NCBI RefSeq assembly: GCF_036320965.1
Contig: NC_092279.1
Span: 22,100,929 to 22,164,928, forward strand
DNA: 64,000 nt
Direction of reading: 5' to 3'
Source of the DNA: Panulirus ornatus
Taxonomy: Eukaryota > Arthropoda > Malacostraca > Decapoda > Palinuridae
Shown here: in pieces, positions 48,001-61,742 of the stretch
Layout: every line of letters starts with the position of its first letter
Numbering within the stretch: the stretch's first letter is position 1
The notes under the pieces: generated by a model
What the model was told of the DNA's origin: nothing
Seen by the model: the letters and a program-made list of their open reading frames with translations, nothing else
The model's database searches: none
Position numbers and translations under genes: made by a program

Positions 48001-50588
48001 ATTTCCCATCTTGCATTCTTTCCATAAACCCAAACCATGTCAAAGTACTATGTTCCACCCACTCTAACACTCCACAGTTCATTCCCTATGCATTCCCTGC
48101 CACACCAAATCTCTCATACACCCCAATACTTTCTTGTTTCCATCTAGTCATACCACATGCTCCTCTCAAATAACTCACTTTCACAGCCTGGATTCTTGAT
48201 CTCAGTGACTCATCCCATGTCCATGTTTCAACTGCATAGGTCAGCATCAGTAGAACAATGCCGTCCCTTGATCCTTTCTTCACTTCCATACTTACAACTC
48301 TACCCTCCATTATTTCATTAACTGCACCCTTCATTATTCTATCAAGAGACCCAATGACTTTCTACCTTGTACTGCTCTCTCTCTCTTAACTGTCCTTCCA
48401 TATCATCAAACTTTCCCACAACAGCTCCCAAATACTTAAATTCTGTCACTTCTCCCAGTCTTTCTTCCCCTATATCTATATCACACTTTCTTCTCTCACT
48501 ATAAGGCTTTGCAAAATCTATACTCTCACACTTTTTCCTTTTAAAGGCCATTGCTTTTCTCTGACTTGCATTTACCTACAATCGTCGATGCTTACATATC
48601 ATAAAACACACTTACAACCCTCTGCAACTCCTCTTCACTCTTAGCAAACAAGACAGTATTATGTGCAAAAAGGTTACCACTAGCAACCATACCTCACCAC
48701 TACAATCCATTTTAACATCCCTTTTCCATAACGGCTTTCATCAAGTAGATAACTAGATGTAGTGCTAAGTGGTAAAAATATGGGAATTTTTTTTTTTTGT
48801 GTTGTGATTCAAAGAACAGATTACATTATCTTTTTTGTATGCTGTGCATACTACTGGTCTCATGTCTTCACTTACTATTTAAACATATATCTGTACACAT
48901 ATACTATTAAGCCTTTCAATCCATGTAGCAACTGCACTTTTTGTAATGATTATAAGAGTGCCTCATGGTAAAGTATGTGATGCAGGTGAAAAATTTACTC
49001 CATGTGCTTTACCTGTGCCATTCATTTTGCTGCTGCAACTTATCAAGCCATGCAGGACTACAATTAAGACATTTCAGTCAAGGTTACACATAAGCTCTGT
49101 AAAAGGTACAAGAGAAGCCATCTCATCATGCTAACTTAGATACTAAGAATACAGGTACTGAATGATAAAACTTACACAGAATATCAGTGCAAATAACATC
49201 AAATGTGTTTCTACCCATGAAGAGTTTCGGTTATCACTTTGATGTGCACTATATTTATGAATTATAACTTATAGCTAAAGTTCTAAAATAATTATTTACA
49301 TCTCTCTTGCTGTGTGTAATTTTCTACATGTACTGTATGGGGAGAGAATTTTACTCTCATAGGGCCCCATTTTCTCAACATTCTCTATGCCCATAGGGTT
49401 TTATAAACTTCTGTAGGCTGTCCACAATTACCACTTTCTCATTCAGCTTATTCCTTTCATAACTGCTCTTCTGCTATAAAAGTACCTCTTTAAATCCTTT
49501 TTAACAAGTTTCTTATTTAATTTCATGTTATGACCTCTGGATGTTCTATTCCTACATATGCATCACCATTTACATCATACTGATTTAAAAACTGAGAGAC
49601 TGTAATCCAATCACCCACTCACTCTCCTCTCCAACATGGTGGGCAAATTCAAGGCCTCCAGCATTTCCCTGTAACTCAAATCTCTGAACTCTGGTTTCAT
49701 TTTTTGTTGCAGTCCTCTGAATTTTCTCTATTTGTTCTTTGTGCTCTTCTGGTGCAGTGACCAAACATGAGAAGCACATTTGAGTTTTGGCCCTATGTAA
49801 GATAAGAACAGCTTGCTGAATATTTCCTCACCCACTTAACTAAATGATAATCTAATATTTACAAGACAATAATTTGTTTCTTTTACAATTTTCTTAAACT
49901 GGGACATTAGTGACAGGTTAGGGACAATGTAAACACCCAAATCTCTCCCATACAAAGGTTTCTGCATTACATATGTGTAATTACTTATTTGCATTATATG
50001 GGAAGGAAATTGTACACTGAAGGGCCCCATTTCTTGAACATTTTCAAAGATCATACAACTTTTTAAACCTCTAGATGCAGTCCAAAATTACTATATGTAT
50101 TCTTATTCAGCTTATTCCAATTATCTACTACTCCTACACTAAAAAAGTTTTGCACTTCTCTACATCTACTCTGAATTTTCTTTTAATTTCATATTATGCC
50201 CTCTGGTTGTTTTATCCATACATCTAATGGTTGTGATCTAAGAAAGTAAGGCATAGGATGCCTCTAGCAGCTGACTGCAAGTGTGCTGCATACAGTCCAG
50301 GGTATATGGAAATCTTAAGTGTGGTAAAAGCCCACAGTACAGTAGTGAGCCAAGAAGTATCTACTGGCAACTAAATTGATACCTCCACATCCTTCACCAA
50401 TATTTTTTCAACTTAGCTGGTTAGTTACCATTAAAATGCCATGGAGATAGTACATCATTTTTGCACTGCCCTAGCAATGCTGCTTCCTGTGAGGCAGGGT
50501 AGTGCCAGGAATGGATGAAGGCAAGCAAGTATGAATATGTACATGCGTATATATGTATATGTCTGTGTGTGTGTGTCTGTATATGTTA

Positions 50589-50664
<76 letters not shown>

Positions 50665-51027
50665 CTTTCTTTTCTTTCAAACTATTTGCCATTTCCCGCG
50701 TTAGTGAGGTAGCGTTTAGAACAGAGGACTGGGCCTTTGAGGGAATATTCTTACCTGGCCCCCTTCTCTGTTCCTTTTTTTGGAAAATTAAAAAAAAAAA
50801 AAAATAATGAGAGGGGAGGATTTCCAGCCCCCCACTCCCTCCCCTTTTAGTCACCTTCTACGACACGCAGGGAATACGTGTGAAATCCTCCCCTCTCGTT
50901 TTTTTTTAATTTTCCAAAAGGAGGAACAGAGGGGGGCCAGGTGAGGATATTCCCTCAAAGGCCGAGTCCTCTGTTCTTAACGCTACCTCGCTAATGCGGG
51001 AAATGGCGAATAGTTTGAAAGAAAAGA

Positions 51028-51092
<65 letters not shown>

Positions 51093-53360
51093 GCCGCTGT
51101 CTCCCGCGTTTGCGAGGTAGCGCAAGGAAACAGACGAAAGATATGGCGCAACCCACCCCCATACACATGCCTTGATTCAATCCACTGACAGCACGTCAAC
51201 CCCGGTATACCACATCGCTCCAATTCACTCTATTCTTTGCCCTCCTTTCACCCTCCTGCATGTTCAGGCCCCGATCACACAAAATGTTTTTCACTCCATC
51301 TTTCCACCTCCAATCTGGTCTCCCTCTTCTCCTCGTTCCCTCCACCTCCGACACATATATCCTCTTGGTCAATCTTTCCTCACTCATTCTCTCCATGTGA
51401 CCAAACCATTTCAAAACACCCTCTTCTGCTCTCTCAACCACACTCTTTTTATTTCCACACATCTCTCTTACCCTTACGTTACTTACTCGATCAAACCACC
51501 TCACACCACACATTGTCCTCAAACATCTCACTTCCAGCACATCCATCCTCCTGCACACAACTCTATCCATAGTCCACGCCTCGCAACCATACAACATTGT
51601 TGGAACCACTATTCCTTCAAACATACCCATTTTTGCTTTCCGAGATAATGTTCTCGACTTCCACACATTCTTCAAGGCTCCCAGAATTTTCGCCCCCTCC
51701 CCCACCCTATGATCCACTTCCGCTTCCATGGTTCCATCCGCTGCCAAATATCTAAAACACTTCACTTCCTCCAGTTTTTCTCCATTCAAACTCACCTCCC
51801 AATTGAATTGACCCTCAACCCTACTGTACCTAATAACCTTGCTCTTATTCACATTTACTCTTAACTTTCTTCTTTCACACACTTTACCAAACTCAGTCAC
51901 CAGCTTCTGCAGTTTCTCACATGAATCAGCCACCAGCGCTGTATCATCAGCGAACAACAACTGACTCACTTCCCAAGCTCTCTCATCCCCAACAGACTTC
52001 ATACTTGCCCCTCTTTCCAAAACTCTTGCATTCAACTCCCTAACAACCCCATCCATAAACAAATTAAACAACCATGGAGACATCACACATCCCTGCCGCA
52101 AACCTACATTCACTGAGAACCAATCACTTTCCTCTCTTCCTACACGTACACATGCCTTACATCCTCAATAAAAACTTTTCACTGCTTCTAACAACTTGCC
52201 TCCCACACCATATATTCTTAATACCTTCCACAGAGCATCTCTATCAACTCTATCATATGCCTTCTCCAGATCCATAAATGCTACATACAAATCCATTTGC
52301 TTTTCTAAGTATTTCTCACATACATTCTTCAAAGCAAACACCTGATCCACACATCCTCTACCACTTCTGAAACCACACTGCTCTTCCCCAATCTGATGCT
52401 CTGTACATGCCTTCACCCTCTCAATCAATACCCTCCCATATAATTTGCCAGGAATACTCAACAAACTTATACCTCTGTAATTTGAGCACTCACTCTTATC
52501 CCCTTTGCCTTTGTACAATGGCACTATGCACGCATTCCACCAATCCTCAGGCACCTCACCATGAGTCATACATACATTAAATAACCTTACCAACCAGTCA
52601 ACAATACAGTCACCCCCTTTTTTAATAAATTCCACTGCAATACCATCCAAACCTGCTGCCTTGCCGGCTTTCATCTTCCGCAAAGCTTTTACTTCCTCTT
52701 CTCTGTTTACCAACTCATTTTCCCTAACCCTCGCACTCTGCACACCACCTTGACCAAAACACCCTATATCTGCCACTCTATCATCAAACACATTCAACAA
52801 ACCTTCAAAATACTCACTCCATCTCCTTCTCACATCACCACTACTTGTTATCACCTCCCCATTTGCGCCCTTCACTGAAGTTCCCATTTGCTCCCTTGTC
52901 TTACGCACTTTATTTACCTCCTTCCAGAACATCTTTTTATTCTCCCCAAAATTTAATGATACTCTCTCACCCCAACTCTCATTTGCCCTTTTTTTCACCT
53001 CTTGCACCTTTCTCTTGACCTCCTGTCTCTTTCTTTTATACGTCTCCCACTCAATTTCATTTATTCCCTGCAAAAATCGTCCAAATGCCTCTCTCTTCTC
53101 TTTCACTAATACTCTTACTTCTTCATCCCACCACTCACTACCCTTTCTAATCAACCCACCTCCCACTCTTCTCATGCCACAAGCATCTTTTGCGCAATCC
53201 ATCACTGATTCCCTAAATACATCCCATTCCTCCCCCACTCCCCTTACTTCCATTGTTCTCACCTTTTTCCATTCTGTACTCAGTCTCTCCTGGTACTTCC
53301 TCACACAAGTCTCCTTCCCAAGCTCACTTACTCTCACCACCCTCTTCACCCCAACATTCA

Positions 53361-53391
<31 letters not shown>

Positions 53392-53890
53392 ATTGTTTTC
53401 TTTGAAGCTTGGGCAGTGCAAAAATGATGTACTATCCACCATAAAAAAAGATATTTATATAATACTCAGCAAGCTGGGCCATTTTGATGCCTGCTTCTTT
53501 CCTTACATGTGGAAGCTTTGGAACTCTCTACCTTCTCAAGTTTTTCCCATTAACTATAACCTGACACATTTCAAAGGACAGGTCTTTCACTTTCTTGAAA
53601 ATTCGTAAATACTTTCCCTTGTTTTTCCCTTTTCCGTTTCATAATCATCTCTATATTTCAATTAAGCCCTGGCCTTGACGTGGATTTTTCCGTGACAGCA
53701 AGTGTTAGTGTGTACATGTGTATATATGTATATGTCTGTGTATGTATATGCTGAAATGTATAGGTATGTATATGTGCATGTGTGGGCGTTTATGCATATA
53801 CATGTGTATGTGGGCGGGTTGGGCCATTCTTTCATCTGTTTCCTTGCGCTACCTCGCTAACGCAGGAGACAATGACTAAGTATAATAATA

Positions 53891-53933
<43 letters not shown>

Positions 53934-54797
53934 AATGTGAATAAGAGCAAGGTTATTAGGTACAGTAGGGTTGAGGGTCAAGTCAATTGAGAGGTGAGTT
54001 TGAATGGAGAAAAACTGGAGGAAGTGAAGTGTTTTAGATATCTGGGAGTGGATCTGGCAGCAGATGGAACCATGGAAGTGGAAGTGGAGCATAGGGTGGG
54101 GGAGGGGGCGAAAATTCTGGGGGCCTTGAAGAATGTGTGGAAGTCGAGAACATTATCTCGGAAAGCAAAAATGGGTATGTTTGAAGGAATAGTGGTTCCA
54201 ACAATGTTGTATGGTTGCGAGGCGTGGGCTATGGATAGAGTTGTGCGCAGGAGGATGGATGTGCTGGAAATGAGATGTTTGAGGACAATGTGTGGTGTGA
54301 GGTGGTTTGATCGAGTGAGTAACGTAAGGGTAAGAGAGATGTGTGGAAATAAAAAGAGCGTGGTTGAGAGAGCAGAAGAGGGTGTTCTGAAGTGGTTTGG
54401 GCACATGGAGAGAATGAGTGAGGAAAGATTGACCAAGAGGATATATGTGTCGGAGGTGGAGGGAACGAGGAGAAGAGGGAGACCAAATTGGAGGTGGAAA
54501 GATGGAGTGAAAAAGATTTTGTATGATCGGGGCCTGAACATGCAGGAGGGTGAAAGGAGGGCAAGGAATAGAGTGAATTGGAGCGATGTGGTATACCGGG
54601 GTTGACGTGCTGTCAGTGGATTGAATCAAGGCATGTGAAGCGTCTGGGGTAAACCATGGAAAGCTGTGTAGGTATGTATATTTGCGTGTGTGGACGTATG
54701 TATATACATGTGTATGGGGGGGGTTGGGTCATTTCTTTTGTCTGTTTCCTTGCGCTACCTCGCAAACGCGGGAGACAGCGACAAAGTATAATAAATA

Positions 54798-54874
<77 letters not shown>

Positions 54875-57800
54875 CTTTCTTTCAAACTATTCGCCATTTC
54901 CCGCATTAGCGAGGTAGCGTTAAGAACAGAGGACTGGGCCTTGAGGGAATACCCTCACCTGGCCCAATTCTCTGTTCCTTCTTTTGGAAAATTAAAAAAA
55001 AAAACGAGAGGGGAGGATTTCCAGCCCCCCGCTCCCTCCCCTTTTAGTCGCCTTCTACGACACGCAGGGAATACGTTGTGAGATGTGTACTGTGCTGTTT
55101 TGAGGGACACATCATATACCTGGCAGTTGTTGCAGCCTGAACAATCATTTGATAATATCACCACACATATAAGTAATGTGTTACTAAATTTGGGGATAGG
55201 AGAGAAAGAATACTTCCCACATATTCCCTACTTGTTGTAGAAGGCAACTAAAAGGGGAGGGAGCGGGGGGCTGGAAATCCTCCCCTCTCATTTTTGATTT
55301 TCCAAAAGAAGGAAAAGAGAAGGGGGCAAGTGAGGATATTCCCTCAAAGGCTCAGTCCTCTGTTCTTGGCGCTACCTTGCTAACACGAGAAATGGCGAAT
55401 AGTATGAAAAAGAAAAAAAAAAAATCTTTTTCTTCCAGCTAGTTCTTTTGAATGGTGATACAAATTAGTACTAGAAAAACTTTATCAATGTAATGCAAAT
55501 TGCTACACTGAGGGCACATTAAATATAAAGGGCAGCTGCAGTCAATGTGCTAAGGGATAGAGCCTTTCCCTGTAACTTTTCTTTCTTCAGTACCAGTTCT
55601 GTTGCCATCCTTTGGACTTTCTCTCTTTGATTTTTCTGCCTCTTTCAGGAAAGTGAACAAACCTGAGAAATATATCTACTTTTGGTCAACTATAAGATGT
55701 GAACAGCTTCCAATGCAAAGAAGCTTCAAAAACAGAACAAAAAACCATTTGAATAAAAACAGTTTCTGGCTGTCAAGTATAATGTCCTGAAACCAAAATC
55801 TACCTTCCATAACCAATCCTCAAAGACTACTCCATGGTTTATTTTGACTGCATCACGATCCTTTGTCTAGCTTCTGATGGCTTTACCCACCTACCACCCA
55901 TTCATCAAATTGCTAATTCTTTCTATCCAGTGCATACCTCTTACCTTCCTGAATGCTCAGGCCTTGATATCCCAGGGCCTACTTTACTCTTTCCTTTTTT
56001 CTCTTTCTCAGTTTCCTGAACCACCCTAGTCCCTTCACTTCCAACACTCAGATCCTCTGTGCTCTCTGTTATGCTCTCTTCACTCATCCTTTCCATACAC
56101 CCAAACTATTTCAGTACAACCTAGTCAGTTATCTCATTCATACTATGAATTCTACCACACTTGATATGGAAAAACACCCCAAATCTTATTATAATGTAAT
56201 CACAGGTTATGATATCCAACCATCCAACAGTAATTCATAATCATAATCAACGAGGAAAGTGAGAATAATCTAAAGAGCAACTCTATTACGATAACAGTTT
56301 TGTCTGTGGGTTAAAAAGTCGATGAAGTTGTCAATGTTGAGAAAGAAGATTTTGCTATGAACTAAATAAAGATAATGAAACTGAAAAGGAGGAGACTGAC
56401 AAATTTTATGTGCAGAAGTGAAGAGAACCTTGGAATGACAAATCTTTCATACATATTATCTGTCACTTGTCAGAGAAAAAGTTCATCCTCTTAATCATAA
56501 GATGAATTCAAATAAGGGTGGAATGGTGTATCAACCTACTGGTCCTGAGGTGAACATGTATCAGTCAACTTTCAACAATGCTAATCCTGCAGGTCTACAT
56601 ACCAAAACAACACAGGCCCATGCAGCAATCTAATTTGAACAGTTTTTGTATCTCTCTAGACTATTTTAGATTGGAGACCAGTATTGGTTGTAAAAATCTG
56701 CATGAATTAATTTCAAGGAGTAAAGTATAATGCAATTAAGGAGGACCTAATGCTTCACTGCATCTCATCTTTCAAGGTACACCAGTATAGACTCAAAATA
56801 TTACAGTCATAAGCAGAATATGAACTGACTAGCTATGACAACATAGCACAGAAAATAGCTACAGAAACAACAAAAGCAATGAGACTAACACACCATCCCT
56901 TGAAGAAAACTTAAGTAAAAATGAACACTGTTTCCAAGTAATATTTATGAACATACAGGAAATCCTCCCCTCCTGTTTTAATTTTCCAAAAGAGAAAACT
57001 GAGAAGGGGGCCAAGTGACGACTTTATCCTCTACAGCTCAATCATCTGTTCTTGATGCTACCTCACTAACGCAGGAAATGGCAAATATGTATGGGGATAA
57101 ACAGAGACAAAAACAAAGGAATATAAAAATAAGTCGCAAAAGTCTAAAGAGAAACTAACAATGTGTGTACATTGTAACATTATCAATACCTTATAAAACA
57201 GATCATGTAGAATATAATATGAAAGAGCATCAGTACAAAATCTTGAAGGCCAAATCACAAGGTGGCTGTATACCCTTATATATGCATGAAAACTCCACGA
57301 GAAATTGTGCAACATTTCATGAGATTCTAGAGCTTGTGGCCAAGTTTGATGATGGAAGTAAAACTGGAGAAAACAGGCCTGATTGCACTACAAACTGTCC
57401 CAGGATGCATGCAGTCTGGACCCTCAAAAAGGTCGGCAAATTTCCAGTTTGGCAAGCATGAGTACAGAAGGAATGCATTTTGTGGACTGCAGCAAGAATA
57501 CATTTTGTGGACTGCAGTAAGTCATACATTGTACTGCCATACAGCTCAAAGTAAGTGGTCTATAGAGATGATGTTATCACCTAATGTTAGCAGCAGAATA
57601 AACCGTGTAGTTAGAGTGATAACTATGAAGTTTTGTCAAACCTGGACGGATGTTCTTCAAGTTATCAAAACAAACCCTTTAATGAGATGTTTGTATTTTT
57701 ATATATGTAGTGCACACTTGAGGGATAATGCAATGACCCTTCAACGACTGTTCTTAAAGTGGTATCAAATGATACTGCTCAGACGCACGTCCATATTTTC

Positions 57801-58799
57801 CTCACCCAGACCTACCTCTCTGCCATTCTACCTACCATGAGACTTACTTTGTCACATGGGTGAATGTGTGGGTGACACCCCCTGGTCTCTGTCTGCTTGC
57901 ACCAGGAGCTGCAGACACGTCTCGTCATCGGCTTCATCATCAGCGTCTACAGGGTTAGTGTTTAAAGTCAGTCTACCTAAAGGTTGTAACTGGTGTATGT
58001 CTTCATCTTCTACCACCTTATTTTTAGTGCTTCTGTATTCAGACAAGTTTCTAAGAGAGTTAATAATAATGTAGTATCTTATGTGTTTGTCTGAAGAATA
58101 TGCTCCTGGTAGGTCTACATTTAATAACTTTGGAGGAATGTGCTTTTACTTGTTATAATTGAAAATGTTTAGCCAAAAATCTTTTCTATGAAAAAATATG
58201 GAATAAGTCATATGCCTTTGTAAATAAAAGGTGAAAATCTGGCGACACATCTTAAGGAGTTTACATGCTCAGAGGAGAGCAAAGAAGGAATAACACAACA
58301 TCCAAGAAAATGCCACAATTCAGAAGGAAGAGACTGTGCTACAGCAGGCTGAGGATCAGAAAATGAATCTGCAACACAAGATATTAACTTTTAATTGTAT
58401 ATGGTTTCATTTACAGACTGCAGTCTGATAGGAAAAGGTATCTTTTAATCCCAAAATACCAAAGTTTCAGTTCTAATTAATCAACTTGAAGTTACACCTC
58501 TGTATTTCCTCCAAAGGCACTTCATTATCTCCATGTTATTTCTGCACCGAAAACCATATCTTATAATTCATTACACAACTGTGCAAAACTCTCAAACATA
58601 ATAACATATCTTTGCTAAGTTACCTACACTTAAATTTTTCATCGGTGTCCTTCTATCATTAGTTTGTAATCAATAGATTGCCAAATAAGATGCACGTGAT
58701 CACAGCACTACACAGCTGATATTGTGCCCTATACAGCAATGAAGCTCGCCTTGCACAGTGTAGGAGGTAAGGTTACTAACTTATAAGTGAGAGACTATA

Positions 58800-58858
<59 letters not shown>

Positions 58859-61668
58859 TTAAGGGAAAAACATGCAGAGTACAGTGATAAAATCTAAAAG
58901 AAACTACATCAAAGAGGGAACATGATGTTCAAGTGTATAGTATAAAAACAGTGTCTTTGTGGGAGGAACAGAAATATGAAATAAAACTCTGAGTTTTACT
59001 TAAGCTTGATTTGATGAAATCAAGTTCATAAAAACATCGACTATAAACATAATATCACAGCAATGAAATATGTGAAAACTGATTCTGAATATGAGAGGGA
59101 AGGCTGGGAGTTAGCTCCCCATACATAAGTACATTCATCAAAATATGAAGAAATATATATTTGTGAATGAGTGTTAGGGTGAAAATACAGCAAATGGAAA
59201 TTTTCAGTTAATCTCATTACTCCTTTTAAGGGACTCCTGCACCTTCAAGGCCACTCTACATCTAGAAGCAGGAATATGATGAAATCTTTTGGAGTGAGAA
59301 GCTCCTTTACGAGACTACTCCTTTTTGTTGAGTGATGATGATACAACCCTGCTGAAGGTGACTTTTCACTGGCAATGTAAATCATATGCATGTGGAGACC
59401 AATGATATAAATAGGAGAATTTGTTTGAGGCTCATTCTTGGCTAATTCTACAATGAAAGATTTCCAATAAGAAATATGATGGGAGAAACTTGGAATTATT
59501 GATTTACAAAGAGTGGAGATGATAACAGGAGAATTTATTGAAATGTGGCTTATCAATGATTTACAGGTCGTTCTACAATTTCTGATGCATTGAACATAAG
59601 AACCAAGATCGGATGTGACATTTAGGGAGTCTGCATATGAATGGGTATAAATCAGATGTGCAGAACCAAGACGAAATTTGAGGAGAGCACAGTTATCTAT
59701 GTGTCTGTACAGTTTGTAAATAATATGACAAAAAAGTTCACTGGGAAAGAAAAAAGAAATATTTGTTGTGGGATGGCTAAAAATTGTACCATTTAAAAGG
59801 TTGGAATTGTTTCATTATCAAAGATTCAATGTCTTCAAAGATGTTTAATCTGACAGATGGGGTCAGTAATGAAATGAGGAAGAGAAGTCTTCATTCTTAA
59901 GGATGGGTTGCACCATGACATTTCCAAAAGCAATGCACATAGGTAGATACTAAAGTTAAAAAAAACTTGTCCATGACTGTGGCTATTTCTAGAGAGTTTT
60001 TCAGGCAAATCAGATAAAGAATATTGTTACAGCCAAGTCCTTTGTTGGTTTTATGGGTCTGTTTACGTACTAATTTTTTTGGACAGGCATATATGGGTAT
60101 GAACAGTAAGGAGAGATAGAGAGATAAATCAGTGTTGATTTCCTTGCTTATATGAAAGCAAGGAAAGAGAATATCTTATACTGGTAATAATGCTGTAACA
60201 CTTAGGTCATGGCAAATAAAAGTGAAATGGAGGGTGAGAAAAATATGGTAAAGTAACCTACCCTAGGGCCAGAAAGGTTCGTTGTCCTAAACAGTATGTT
60301 TTGGAGATTTATATTACTTTACATCATAATAAAATGTTGATTGATTCCATAATGTGGTGCATTATTTCAAAGTGCCCTTTCCGGGATACACTTCAATTCA
60401 CTTAGCATCTATGGCTTTCTGACTGAAGGCTCAATCACTGAAAAGAGAAATTTCTATGGTGGCAAAGAGTGAAGCTTGAACAGTTCCAATGCAAAGAGTA
60501 ATGCTTAAGTTATGATTATGGCATGTGAAAGCATGAGTAATACAACTGTAGGGAGTTGTTAGGTAGAACTCATGGAGTCCATCCCTGTTACCTCTAATGG
60601 ATACCCAAACCATGCATGAACTAGCTGGAAATACTGTAGTTGAGAATGTAAACAATATGTTTCAAGGAAAAGGACTTGATCAAAGAAAAAAATAATGTAA
60701 AGATAGCAAGGAAAAGGTCAAGAGTATTTGCCTCATCTAAATCATTAATGATGGAAAATATATTTGCATTTTTAATGTGGATATAAGGCATGACCTAATA
60801 ATATTCATCTCTCTCCAATCTTTCCTTTGTGATCTCTAATACAATTACGTAACAAATTGTTAACTGGCTGAGTGGCCTCATTCTAGCCCTAACCCCCTCC
60901 TTTTCCATGTGGTCCCTCAATTACAGAGAATGCATGCTTATGAGATAGTTTTGCCTTTTTCAATGAATTAAGAACACGAAAGCTTAAAGTACTTCTATCA
61001 CTCTGGTAGCAGAATTTCTGCAACTGAAACCTTCGACGTATGCTTCTGATAGCTTCTTCCTTTCCGGTTATCAAGTAAAGCTGAGGGGGTGTGGGGAAGG
61101 GGGCTTGCTCTCAAAACTAGAGGGATCGCGTTTCTCTCAAATCTTAAACGCGAAAATGTCATCACCCAGAAAGAAAACACAACAGGAAACACATGTCTCC
61201 CGTAAAGGGGGAACTAAACCTTGACAGACTAAATTGAGGACTTTCGTAATCTAATTTTGTCTTGGACATACCAGCGACAACCAAAAAGCTTCCCAAGTTC
61301 AACAAATGCTCTGTACCCTCACATAAATTGCTCTCATTTTTATCCGCCATATTACCTATCCACAGTAATACATTCCATCATGCATAATGCTTATCAGCTG
61401 CCATATGCTGCTTTAGTTTTAAGACGAGAGCGACGAAATTTCCAAAACGTTCTCACAAACTTGGGTAACACGTCTTAATTTTCTCATTCACGCTCAATAA
61501 ATTACTCCCTCTCTCTCCATCCTTAAAATGATTTTACATCTCTGATCATGTACTACTTGAGGCCCCACTTGTGTAAGAAGAGCTCATGAGTTGTTTTATG
61601 GGGATACTTCATTACTGAATGAAAGAGGGTAGTTTGAATTCCTTCTCTCAAGCACCGCGCTCATTAAT

Positions 61669-61742
<74 letters not shown>

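Noticed and set aside
51172..51648. Plus-strand open frames of 111-158 codons (Ser/His/Pro-rich)
   Set aside because: They are antisense shadows of the LINE RT frame. The same happens on the minus strand at 54153-54629.
61162..61350. Minus frame [20 protein letters not shown] with a GTATGT donor-like site, as an alternative first exon of gene 2
   Set aside because: The start context is attractive, but no promoter elements and no phase-compatible partner exon could be shown.
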